A DNA stretch of 6,171 nt from Pseudomonadota bacterium (GCA_023424475.1 JAFADX010000354.1:1-6171); one strand, 5' to 3'. Shown: positions 1-5,755, counted from the stretch's first letter. Notes: generated by a model from the letters alone, not told the origin. Program-made: numbers and translations.

Positions 1-1
1 G

Positions 2-34
2 GTCTGGTTCCTCGAAGGCGGCGGCGCGCCATGA
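2..34 (+). CDS. Possible 3' end of an unidentified plus-strand gene
   Basis: One frame open from the left edge reads VWFLEGGGAP and then stops with TGA. Eight of its ten sense codons end in G or C, as expected for coding DNA here, and a strong stem-loop follows five bases after the stop. This would make it a gene converging on tam. Ten residues are too few to name a family. A competing reading is a minus-strand ATG at 32-30 running off the left edge, but no ribosome binding site precedes it. Confidence 0.3.
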   Translation, partial: VWFLEGGGAP

Positions 35-38
35 CGCC

Positions 39-72
39 GGCCGCGGCGGGCGGACCTGCGCCCGTCGCCGCC
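39..72. terminator. GC-rich stem-loop between convergent genes, candidate bidirectional terminator
   Basis: Positions 43-52 pair with 59-68 in a ten-base-pair stem (one G-U pair) closed by the six-base loop GACCTG. After one C-C mismatch, 39-41 pair with 70-72. It lies between the putative plus-strand stop at 34 and the tam stop at 83, where a shared terminator is expected. No T-tract follows on either strand, so intrinsic termination would be weak and Rho may be needed. Confidence 0.45.
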
Positions 73-82
73 AGCGGGGGGG

Positions 83-850
83 TCAGATCCGCGCCAGGAT
101 GAACAGCCGCCGGAACGGCAGCAGCACCGCGCCGTCCGCCTGCGGCGGATAGGCCGCGCGAATGGCCGCGCGATAGGCGTCCAGGAAGCCTTCCCGCAGC
201 CCGCCCTCCAGCGCGTCGAGGTAGGGGCGCAGGCTGGTTCCCATGGCCCATTGCACGACGGGGTCCTCGCCGCGAAGGACGTGGACGTATTCCGTCACCC
301 AGAGGTCGAGCTTTGCGACCTGCGGCCGCAGCAGGTCGTAATAGGCGCCCGGCGCCAGGATGGGCGGCGCGCTGCCCACCTGCGAGAGCGTCGCCGCCCA
401 GGGGCCGTCGCGTGCGATGCGGTCCTGCTCCGCGCGCAGCGGCGCGGCATGCATCGAGGGCATCTGGACGGCGAGCACGCCGCCCGGCGCGAGATGCGCG
501 AGCAGCCGCGGGAACAGGTCGTCGTGCCCGCCGAGCCATTGCAATGCGGCGTTGCTGAACAGCACGTCCACCTTCGCGGCCGGTGCCCAGGCGGCGATGT
601 CGGCCTGCTCCGTCGCGAAGCCCGTCGCGGCGGCCTTGGCGAGCATCGCCGCGCTGCCGTCCACGCCCGCGACCGCCGCGCCGGGGAAGCGCGCGGCGAG
701 CAGCGGCAGCGCATTCCCCGCCCCGCAGCCGAGGTCCACGACGCGTGCCGGCGACGGATGCGCGATGCGCCCGATCAGGTCGATCGCCGGGCGCAGCCGC
801 TCATCCTCGAAGCGCAGATATTGTGCCGCATCCCAATTCCCGGCGCTCAT
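83..850 (-). CDS. tam: trans-aconitate 2-methyltransferase (SAM-dependent)
   Basis: The 255-residue product should use S-adenosylmethionine to methylate trans-aconitate, a spontaneous isomer of cis-aconitate that inhibits aconitase, giving the monomethyl ester in the cytoplasm. The N-terminus (NWDAAQYLRFEDERLRPAID) closely follows E. coli Tam (NWNPSLYL-type start), and the length is near the usual 252 or so. Class I methyltransferase motifs are visible: the SAM glycine loop VVDLGCGAGN at 37-46, acidic residue D64 in AGVDGS, AD at 83-84, and SNAALQWL at 99-106. The C-terminal PFRRLFILARI also matches the family ending. The frame stays open upstream to 940, but those 30 Arg-rich residues resemble nothing in Tam, so the ATG at 850 is preferred. 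A weak GGGGAC ribosome binding site lies at 862-857. It is the last gene of the minus-strand block, 148 bases after the patatin gene. Family assignment is firm; substrate follows from whole-length similarity. Confidence 0.88.
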   Translation of the reverse strand: MSAGNWDAAQYLRFEDERLRPAIDLIGRIAHPSPARVVDLGCGAGNALPLLAARFPGAAVAGVDGSAAMLAKAAATGFATEQADIAAWAPAAKVDVLFSNAALQWLGGHDDLFPRLLAHLAPGGVLAVQMPSMHAAPLRAEQDRIARDGPWAATLSQVGSAPPILAPGAYYDLLRPQVAKLDLWVTEYVHVLRGEDPVVQWAMGTSLRPYLDALEGGLREGFLDAYRAAIRAAYPPQADGAVLLPFRRLFILARI

Positions 851-859
851 GCCCCAGTC

Positions 860-913
860 CCCGATGCGAAACAGGCGGCCCGACGCTTCGCATCGGGCCG
901 GAAGCGCGAAGCG
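860..913 (-). promoter_or_regulatory. tam leader with overlapping, competing inverted repeats
   Basis: Three complementary pairs share the same bases just upstream of tam: 860-870 with 887-897 (11 perfect pairs), 876-883 with 893-900 (8 perfect pairs) and 884-891 with 906-913 (8 perfect pairs). In the minus-strand transcript the 11-pair helix would cover part of the GGGGAC ribosome binding site at 862-857. The 8-pair helix at 876-900 excludes it and is followed by CCTGTTTCG, which resembles a weak terminator tail. This looks like a switch between two folds, or a terminator for the upstream operon. It matches no riboswitch class I can recall. Chance complementarity is common in DNA this GC-rich. 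Confidence 0.35.
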
Positions 914-917
914 CGAC

Positions 918-954
918 CGTGCCCGGACCGCCCAGCGCACCAGTGCGCGGCACG
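918..954 (-). repeat. Nested inverted repeats in the patatin-tam gap
   Basis: An outer six-base pair match (918-923 with 949-954, CGTGCC/GGCACG) encloses an inner hairpin of 935-939 with 944-948 and a four-base loop. Just to the left, 901-914 is a tandem duplication of GAAGCGC. With the dyads on both sides, most of the 148-base gap could fold in RNA. I see no convincing promoter here, so tam may rely on read-through from the operon. Confidence 0.3.
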
Positions 955-962
955 CAAGCCAA

Positions 963-978
963 GCCGGCGGATGCCGGC
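963..978 (-). terminator. Short hairpin after the patatin gene, possible weak terminator
   Basis: GCCGGC at 963-968 and GCCGGC at 973-978 form a six-pair stem with a four-base loop, about 20 bases past the patatin stop. On the minus strand it is followed by TTGGCTT, slightly T-rich rather than a true U-tract. It could attenuate transcription into tam, but the stem is short and the motif self-complementary, so confidence is low. Confidence 0.22.
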
Positions 979-998
979 GCCTGAGGCACCAGAAAACG

Positions 999-2069
999 TC
1001 ACAAGAACCTCGTGCGGATGTCGACGCTGCTTTCGCGCCCGAGCTTGTCGAAATGCTCGGCCAGCCAGGTGTCGGCGGCTTCGCGCCCGTAGCGGCGCAG
1101 CGTGCAGAGGAAGTCCCAGTCGCCGTTGAACTTCGTGCTCAGCTTGAACTTCCGCATCCGGTCCTCGTCCTCGATGAGGTGGATGAAGAGGCGCCGGTAG
1201 CGCGGCTGCTCGAGCCGCCCGGTGTCGAGCAGCCGCTGCACGAAGTCGATGGCGCGCATCTCCGCCATCAGCGATCCGTTGAAGGTGATCTCGTTCAGCC
1301 GGTTCACGATGTCGGAGGCCGAGGTCGGCGTCTCCTCGCGCACCGTGGGGTTGAGCTGCACCAGGATGATGTCGGGCGGCCCGCCCTGGTCATACAGCGG
1401 CCAGAGCGCCGGGTTGCCGAGGTAGCCGCCGTCCCAGTAGGGCTCGCCGTCGATCTCCACCGCCTTGAAGACCTGCGGCAGGCAGGCGGAGGCGAGCAGC
1501 GCATCGACCGTCACCTCGCGCCGTGTGAAGACGCGCGGCTTGCCGGTGCGCACGCTGGTCGCGGAGACGAAGAGCTTCGGTGCCTTCGCCTCCATCCGCA
1601 GGCGGTCGAAGTCGATGCTGTCGACCAGCGCGTCGCGCAGCGGGTTGTAGTTGTAGGGAAAGGGATTGATCTGATACGGCGAGAGCACGCGGGAGAGCGT
1701 GTCGAAGGTGCGGTAGGCGACCGACCAGGTCAGGTCGTGCCCCCACATCAGCTTCTCCATCGGCGTCGCCTGCAGCGGGCTGATCGCGAGCTTGCCCGCC
1801 ATCGAGCGCCAGAAGCGGTCGAGTGCCGCGATCGCTGCCTCCGGTCCGCCCTCCAGCAGGCCTTCCACCAGCATCGCGCCGTTGATCGCGCCGGCCGAGG
1901 TGCCCGAAAGCCCGTCCACCTCCAGCCGGTCGTCCTCGAGCAGCCGTTCGAGGACGCCCCAGGTGAAGGCGCCGTGCGTGCCGCCGCCCTGCAGGGCGAG
2001 GGAGATGCGGCGCCGTGCCGGCGGCTTCGCGACTGCCGGCGCGGCAGGCTGGCCGTTCGCCTGGTTCAC
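999..2069 (-). CDS. Patatin-like phospholipase with DUF3734-type C-terminal region
   Basis: The 356-residue product is a predicted serine lipid-acyl hydrolase. The patatin fold shows the oxyanion-hole glycines GGGTHG at 28-33, nucleophile elbow GTSAG at 56-60 (Ser58) and the second catalytic residue in DGG at 213-215 (Asp213), giving a complete Ser-Asp dyad. Residues about 254-350 (starting near VNRLNEITFN) match the DUF3734 region that accompanies this patatin subgroup. No signal peptide or membrane segment is seen, so it is probably cytoplasmic or peripheral. The start chosen is the GTG at 2069, which overlaps the bdhA stop as GTGA, a typical translational-coupling arrangement. An ATG at 2141 in the same frame would instead overlap bdhA by 76 bases and add an Arg-rich stretch without homology. 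The substrate is not shown by sequence: phospholipid, acyl-CoA or polyhydroxybutyrate are possible, the last suggested only by the coupling to bdhA. Confidence 0.87.
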   Translation of the reverse strand: MNQANGQPAAPAVAKPPARRRISLALQGGGTHGAFTWGVLERLLEDDRLEVDGLSGTSAGAINGAMLVEGLLEGGPEAAIAALDRFWRSMAGKLAISPLQATPMEKLMWGHDLTWSVAYRTFDTLSRVLSPYQINPFPYNYNPLRDALVDSIDFDRLRMEAKAPKLFVSATSVRTGKPRVFTRREVTVDALLASACLPQVFKAVEIDGEPYWDGGYLGNPALWPLYDQGGPPDIILVQLNPTVREETPTSASDIVNRLNEITFNGSLMAEMRAIDFVQRLLDTGRLEQPRYRRLFIHLIEDEDRMRKFKLSTKFNGDWDFLCTLRRYGREAADTWLAEHFDKLGRESSVDIRTRFL

Positions 2070-2860
2070 GCCGCCAGCCAGCCGCCGTCGATCGAGAGCG
2101 CGGCGCCGTTCATCCCGCCCGAGCCCGGCCCGCAGAGCCACAGCGCGAGGCTTGCCACCTCACCGACCTCGATCCAGCGCTTGGAGGGCTGCTTTTCGAG
2201 CAGGTAGTCGCGCAGCGCCACCTCCTCGCTGACGCCGTGCTTCTCGGCGAGCGGCTTCACCTGCGCCTCGGCGAGCGGGGTGCGGACGAAGCCGGGGCAG
2301 ATGGCGTTGCAGGTGATGGGCGTCTGCGCGACCTCGAGCGCGACGACCTTGGTCATCCCGACCACGCCATGCTTGGCGGTGACGTAGGCGACCTTGTAAG
2401 GGCTGGCGACCAGGCCGTGCGCGGAGGCGATGTTGATGATGCGCCCCCAGTTGCGCTGCCGCATGCCGGGCAGCGCCGCCTTGATGGCGTGGAAGTTGGA
2501 CGACATGTTGATCGCGATGATCGCGTCCCACTTCGCGTCCGGGAATTCCTCGACCGGGCCGACGAACTGGATGCCTGCGTTGTTCACCAGGATGTCGCAG
2601 GCGCCGAGCGTCTTTTCGCAATCGGCGATCATGGCGCGCACCTCGTCGGGCTTCGACATGTCGGCGGCGGAATAGGGTGCGTCGCCGCCGCCCATCGCGG
2701 CGCCGGTTTCGGCGCGCGCGGCCGCGATCTCCTCCGGCCTGCCGAAGCCGTTCAGCATCACCTTGGCGCCGGCATTCGCCAGGGCGAGCGCGATCGCGTG
2801 GCCGATGCCCGAGGTCGAGCCGGTGACGAGGGCCGCGCGGCCCGCGAGAGTCTTGTCCAT
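2066..2860 (-). CDS. bdhA: 3-hydroxybutyrate dehydrogenase (NAD+, SDR family)
   Basis: This enzyme interconverts D-3-hydroxybutyrate and acetoacetate with NAD+/NADH in the cytoplasm, a step in use of PHB and ketone bodies. The 264-residue length is usual. Classical SDR features are present: cofactor loop TGSTSGIG at 13-20, NNAG at 93-96, and catalytic Asn118, Ser146, Tyr159 and Lys163. The four residues that bind the substrate carboxylate in characterised bacterial enzymes also align, at Gln98, His148, Lys156 and Gln200, which makes the specific call much stronger than a generic SDR. LNGFG at 36-40 is typical of BdhA and, lacking an Arg after the second strand, fits NAD preference. The ATG at 2860 has a purine-rich ribosome site (GAGGACGAGG) a few bases upstream. 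It lies 40 bases after the oxidoreductase gene and its stop overlaps the patatin start as GTGA. Confidence 0.94.
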   Translation of the reverse strand: MDKTLAGRAALVTGSTSGIGHAIALALANAGAKVMLNGFGRPEEIAAARAETGAAMGGGDAPYSAADMSKPDEVRAMIADCEKTLGACDILVNNAGIQFVGPVEEFPDAKWDAIIAINMSSNFHAIKAALPGMRQRNWGRIINIASAHGLVASPYKVAYVTAKHGVVGMTKVVALEVAQTPITCNAICPGFVRTPLAEAQVKPLAEKHGVSEEVALRDYLLEKQPSKRWIEVGEVASLALWLCGPGSGGMNGAALSIDGGWLAA

Positions 2861-2900
2861 ATGCGCCTCGTCCTCGGAATGAAGGGGGACGCATCAAGGC

Positions 2901-4328
2901 TCAGGGACGGCGTTTGAGCAAGCCTGCCACGCGCTTCGCGAGCGGGGAGAGGATGCGCGGCGCGTAGAACTCGCCCGCGGCGCGCTTCGCCGCCTCCTGC
3001 GCGGTCGGGTAGGGCAGCACGGCGCCGGCGAGCGCGGACAGCGGCAGCCGCCGGCCGATCATCAGCGCGAAGACGCCCGCCATGTCCCCGGCCCCCGGCC
3101 CGACCATCGAGGCGCCAAGCAGCCGCCCCCTGGAATCGGCGACCAGCTTCACGAGTCCTTGTGCGCGGCCCTCGGCGACCAGGCGGTCGTTCTCGGCCAG
3201 CGGCCAGCGCAGGATCGTCAGCCGGCCCCGGCCGGCGGCGCGCAACTCGGCCTCGTTCGGGCCGACCTGGGCGATCTCGGGGTCGGTGAAGGTGACCCGC
3301 GGCAGCGCGTCGTAGGACAGGCGCGCGGGCAGGGCGAAGAGCATCGCGCGCGCGATGATGCCCGCATGCTGCGAGCAGACATGGGTGAAGGCGCGCGGTC
3401 CGAGGCCCTCGGGGTCGGCGATGTCCCCCGCCGCCCAGACCCGCCGGTTCGAAACGGAGCGCAGCGCGCGGTCGGTCCGGATGCCCTCCGGCCCATGGTC
3501 GATGCCGCCGGCCCCGAGCCCCAGCCCGTCCAGCCGCGGCACGCGCCCCACGGCCACCAGCAGGTGGCTGCCCGCGATGCGCGTGCCGTCGGCGAGGCAC
3601 AGCGCGATGCCCGGCCCGTCGCGCTCGGCCGCCGCGGCCTCGGCGCCCTCCAGCACGGTGATGCCGTCGCCGGCCAGGGCGTCGCGCAGGGGTGGAAGCA
3701 GCTCGGGATCCTCGCGCGCCCCGATGGTGCTGCGCGCGAGCAGCGTCACCCGGCAGCCGAGCCGCGCATGGGCCTGGGCCATTTCCAGCCCGACCGGCCC
3801 GGCGCCGAGGATCACCAGGTGCTCGGGCCGCTCGGAGAGGTGAAACAGGCTCTCGTTGGTCAGGAAGGGGATCCCGGCCAGGCCGGGCAGGGCGGGCGCC
3901 GCGGCGGCCGAGCCGGCGGCGACGACGGCGCGGCGGAAGCTGTGGCGCCGCCCGGCGGCCTCGATGGTGGTGCGCCCGGCGAAACGGGCATGGGCGCGCA
4001 CCACCGTGACCCCCATGGCGGTGAAGCGTTCCTCGGAATCGTTCGGCGCGATCGCGGCGATGGCGTCGGCGACATGGGTGCGCACGCCGGTCCAGTCGAT
4101 CACGGGGTCCGCCACCCGCACGCCGAACCGGCCGGCCCGGCGGGCTGCCGCGGCCGCGCTCGCGGCGGCCAGCAGGGCCTTGGACGGCACGCAGCCGGTG
4201 TTGAGGCAGTCGCCGCCCATCGGCCCGCGCTCGAACAGCACCACCTTCAGGCCGAGCCCTGCCGAGATGGCGGCCACCGAAAGCCCTGCCGCGCCGGCCC
4301 CGATCACCGCCACGTCGAAATCAGGCAT
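2901..4328 (-). CDS. FAD-dependent pyridine nucleotide-disulfide oxidoreductase (mercuric reductase/lipoamide dehydrogenase-like)
   Basis: This 475-residue cytoplasmic flavoprotein should pass electrons from NAD(P)H through FAD to a redox-active disulfide. In order it shows the FAD-binding loop GAGAAG at 10-15, the active disulfide GGDCLNTGCVPSK at 38-50 (Cys41 and Cys46), the NAD(P) loop GAGPVG at 175-180, the second FAD contact AAGDIA at 299-304, and a C-terminal dimerisation domain from about 343. In lipoamide dehydrogenase the latter carries a catalytic His-Pro-Thr; here the aligned residues are Tyr440-Pro-Thr, with Glu445 kept, so ordinary lipoamide dehydrogenase activity is doubtful. 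The metal-binding N-terminal domain and C-terminal Cys pair of MerA are absent, so mercury reduction is not supported either. Its ATG at 4328 overlaps the TVP38-like gene by eight bases, with AGAGGAAG upstream. The two families are often adjacent and sometimes fused, implying a joint but unknown role. Confidence 0.88.
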   Translation of the reverse strand: MPDFDVAVIGAGAAGLSVAAISAGLGLKVVLFERGPMGGDCLNTGCVPSKALLAAASAAAAARRAGRFGVRVADPVIDWTGVRTHVADAIAAIAPNDSEERFTAMGVTVVRAHARFAGRTTIEAAGRRHSFRRAVVAAGSAAAAPALPGLAGIPFLTNESLFHLSERPEHLVILGAGPVGLEMAQAHARLGCRVTLLARSTIGAREDPELLPPLRDALAGDGITVLEGAEAAAAERDGPGIALCLADGTRIAGSHLLVAVGRVPRLDGLGLGAGGIDHGPEGIRTDRALRSVSNRRVWAAGDIADPEGLGPRAFTHVCSQHAGIIARAMLFALPARLSYDALPRVTFTDPEIAQVGPNEAELRAAGRGRLTILRWPLAENDRLVAEGRAQGLVKLVADSRGRLLGASMVGPGAGDMAGVFALMIGRRLPLSALAGAVLPYPTAQEAAKRAAGEFYAPRILSPLAKRVAGLLKRRP

Positions 4329-5028
4329 CGCGCTTCCTCTTCCGCCACCAGGCGCCGAGCAGGGAAAGCGCCGCCAGCCCCAGCAGCGGCAGCAGGACCG
4401 GCAGGGACAGGATCACCCCGAGGTCCGGCTGCCCGCCGGCGTCCAGGACCTCGCCCAGCCCCGCCCCGATGCCCGCGAAGACCGCCGTGCCCGGAATGAT
4501 GCCGATCGCCGTCGCCGCCGCATAGGCGCCGAAGGGCATCCCGACCAGCGCCGGCGCGAGGTTCGCGAGCCAGAAGGGCACCACGGGGATCAGCCGCAGG
4601 GTCAGCAGGTAGAAGAAGCCGTCCTTCTCGAGCCCGGGACGCAGGGCGGCGACCAGCCCTGCCGCCCGCCGCGCCACCAGCGGCGCGAAGGCCCCCCGCG
4701 CGGCCAGGAACAGCGCGCAGGCCCCGGCCGTCGCCCCCGCCACCGTCAGCGCCGTGGCGGGCCAGGCGCCGAACAGGAACCCCCCGGCCAGCGTCATCAC
4801 CGCCCCGCCGGGCAGGGAGAGCGCCACCACCAGCACGTAGAGCCCGACATAGGCGGCCGCCGAGAGGACCGGCCGGGCGGCGACGGCCTCGACCAGCGCG
4901 GCGCGGTGCCGGGCGAGGGCGTCCAGCGAGAGAATGCCCGTCAGCCCCGACGCCCAGGCCGCTGCCAGCAGGGCCAGCAGGATCGCCAGGGGCAGGGCGC
5001 GGCGAAGGAGGGGTCGCATGTCCGTCAT
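4321..5028 (-). CDS. TVP38/TMEM64 family (DedA-like) inner-membrane protein
   Basis: A 235-residue, strongly hydrophobic protein. Likely membrane segments lie near 8-26, 56-82, 90-110, 138-160, 166-190 and 205-227, with a basic tail (WWRKRKRDA) that should stay cytoplasmic. The family core is clear: SLPGGAVMTLAGGFLFG at 71-87 and the re-entrant-type segment RLIPVVPFWLANLAP at 145-159, with its conserved prolines and Asn. Relatives include DedA proteins and eukaryotic TMEM41B/VMP1-type lipid scramblases, so lipid movement across the membrane is a family-based guess, not shown here. It is the first gene of the minus-strand operon. The start is uncertain: ATG at 5028 or ATG at 5019 (three residues shorter) are both possible and neither has a good ribosome binding site. 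Confidence 0.86.
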   Translation of the reverse strand: MTDMRPLLRRALPLAILLALLAAAWASGLTGILSLDALARHRAALVEAVAARPVLSAAAYVGLYVLVVALSLPGGAVMTLAGGFLFGAWPATALTVAGATAGACALFLAARGAFAPLVARRAAGLVAALRPGLEKDGFFYLLTLRLIPVVPFWLANLAPALVGMPFGAYAAATAIGIIPGTAVFAGIGAGLGEVLDAGGQPDLGVILSLPVLLPLLGLAALSLLGAWWRKRKRDA

Positions 5029-5090
5029 GGCATGGAGCGGGATTCGCGTGGGCGCGGCCTTTCGTTACACGGTTCCGCCGCCCCGCGTGG
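5029..5090. other. Divergent intergenic region, no clear minus-strand promoter
   Basis: The stretch between the TVP38-like gene and the rpmH promoter should carry the promoter of the minus-strand operon. Reading the minus strand I find no good -35/-10 pair. A GGAACC at 5076-5071 resembles an ECF-type -35, but no matching CGTT lies 16-17 bases further on. The promoter may be non-consensus or activator-dependent. Confidence 0.3.
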
Positions 5091-5119
5091 TTGACGCCCG
5101 GCGATCCCCCTCCCTATAC
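5091..5119 (+). promoter_or_regulatory. Sigma-70-type promoter for the rpmH cluster
   Basis: TTGACG at 5091-5096, a 17-base spacer, then CTATAC at 5114-5119 form a near-consensus housekeeping promoter of the kind seen in alphaproteobacteria. Transcription should begin near 5125-5131, within or just after the seven-C run at 5122-5128, leaving a leader of about 90-95 bases before rpmH. Strength and position suit a ribosomal protein operon. Confidence 0.72.
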
Positions 5120-5135
5120 GTCCCCCCCTCGCCGG

Positions 5136-5200
5136 GGCGCCCCATCCATCGGGGCGCCGCCGGTCCGTTCTGCTGGCGGCTGTCCTTGCCGGCCGGCGCC
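5136..5200 (+). promoter_or_regulatory. rpmH leader with two competing stem-loops
   Basis: GGCGCCCC at 5136-5143 and GGGGCGCC at 5151-5158 form a perfect eight-pair hairpin with a seven-base loop. The right arm can instead pair further downstream: 5153-5163 is complementary to 5189-5200 with a single-base bulge. The two folds exclude each other, and the second ends eight bases before the rpmH ribosome binding site. This could influence L34 expression, but both arms are GGCGCC-like palindromes and may pair by chance. Confidence 0.3.
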
Positions 5201-5207
5201 GAGGTTC

Positions 5208-5213
5208 AGGAGA
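5208..5213 (+). promoter_or_regulatory. rpmH ribosome binding site
   Basis: AGGAGA lies six bases before the GTG at 5220. It settles the start of rpmH on GTG, because no in-frame ATG with a site is present and the L34 protein begins exactly here in all bacteria. Confidence 0.8.
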
Positions 5214-5219
5214 CTTGTC

Positions 5220-5354
5220 GTGAAGCGTACCTACCAGCCCTCGAAGCTTGTCCGGAAGCGCCGGCACGGGTTCCGCTCCCGCATGGCGACCGTGGGTGGC
5301 CGCAAGGTGGTCGCGAATCGCCGGGCCAAGGGCCGCAAGCGCCTCTCGGCCTGA
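5220..5354 (+). CDS. rpmH: 50S ribosomal protein L34
   Basis: A 44-residue, highly basic protein that binds 23S rRNA in the large ribosomal subunit. VKRTYQPSKLVRKRRHGF at the N-terminus and the MATVGGRKV...RRAKGRKRLSA ending are the full L34 signature at full length. Translation starts at GTG, read as Met, behind AGGAGA at 5208-5213. It is the first gene of a plus-strand operon and is followed after 26 bases by rnpA, with no terminator in the gap, so the usual rpmH-rnpA co-transcription is expected. Confidence 0.98.
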   Translation: MKRTYQPSKLVRKRRHGFRSRMATVGGRKVVANRRAKGRKRLSA

Positions 5355-5380
5355 CGGCCCCCCGCCGCGCGGAGGGTCGC

Positions 5381-5755
5381 ATGTCGGGCCACGCCGAGGA
5401 GGCCGAGCCCCGTCCGGGCGCGCCCGCCGGCCGGCTGAAGAAGCGCCGGGACTTCCTGCGCGCCGCCTCCCGCGGCAAGCGTGCCGCACGCCCTGGCCTC
5501 GTGCTCCAGGCGGTGCCCGGGCAGGAAGGCCGCGTGCGCGTGGGCTTCACCGTGACCAGGAAGGTCGGCAACGCCGTGGTGCGCAACCGCGCCCGCCGGC
5601 GGCTGAAGGAGGCGGTGCGCCTCGGCCTGCCCGTCGCCGAGGCGGAAGGCTGGGACCTGGTCCTGATCGGCCGCGACGGCACCGGCAAGCGTCCCTTCCA
5701 ATGCCTGATCGACGACCTGCGCGGCGCCCTGAAGCAGGCCGGAGTGGTGCGGTGA
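5381..5755 (+). CDS. rnpA: Ribonuclease P protein component
   Basis: A 124-residue basic protein that partners the RNase P RNA to remove 5' leaders from precursor tRNAs. The core begins at RLKKRRDFLRA (18-28), continues with VRVGFTVTRKVGNAVVRNR (52-70), which contains the RNA-binding RNR motif in RNRARRRLKE (69-78), and ends with the WDLVLIGR strand (91-98). The ATG at 5381 has GGAGGG four bases upstream. Residues 1-17 form an acidic, Pro/Gly-rich extension before the usual start of the fold; no alternative start inside it is evident. The gene lies between rpmH and yidD, overlapping yidD as GTGA. Confidence 0.95.
   Translation: MSGHAEEAEPRPGAPAGRLKKRRDFLRAASRGKRAARPGLVLQAVPGQEGRVRVGFTVTRKVGNAVVRNRARRRLKEAVRLGLPVAEAEGWDLVLIGRDGTGKRPFQCLIDDLRGALKQAGVVR

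Noticed and set aside
851..940. N-terminal extension of Tam by 30 residues from a GTG at 940
   Set aside because: The added residues have no Tam similarity and lie in the structured gap; the ATG at 850 gives the normal family length and start.
851..998. A known SAM or SAH riboswitch upstream of tam
   Set aside because: The SAM link is attractive, but I could not match conserved core sequences of any SAM or SAH class; only complementary arms are visible.
2070..2141. Upstream ATG for the patatin gene at 2141
   Set aside because: It would overlap the bdhA coding end by 76 bases and add a non-homologous Arg-rich segment; the GTGA overlap is a better start.
360..2207. A 615-codon open frame on the plus strand across tam, the patatin gene and the end of bdhA
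   Set aside because: It lies antisense to genes with clear catalytic motifs. Long antisense frames are expected at this GC content, and its translation is low-complexity, rich in Arg, Ala and Pro, with no recognisable domain.
5071..5076. ECF sigma factor -35 element (GGAACC on the minus strand)
   Set aside because: No CGTT-type -10 element lies at the required 16-17 base spacing.
3159..5094. Plus-strand open frames of 446 and 412 codons opposite the oxidoreductase and TVP38-like genes
   Set aside because: They are shadows of genuine minus-strand genes, with His/Gln/Arg/Gly-rich low-complexity translations and no domain.
5029..5219. Chromosome origin next to rpmH
   Set aside because: In many bacteria rpmH is near oriC, but there are no DnaA boxes (TTATCCACA-like) or AT-rich unwinding region here, and no dnaA in view.
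5091..5219. An upstream extension of rpmH to 87 codons starting near the promoter
   Set aside because: That start lies on the -35 element, and L34 begins at the GTG at 5220 with its own ribosome binding site.
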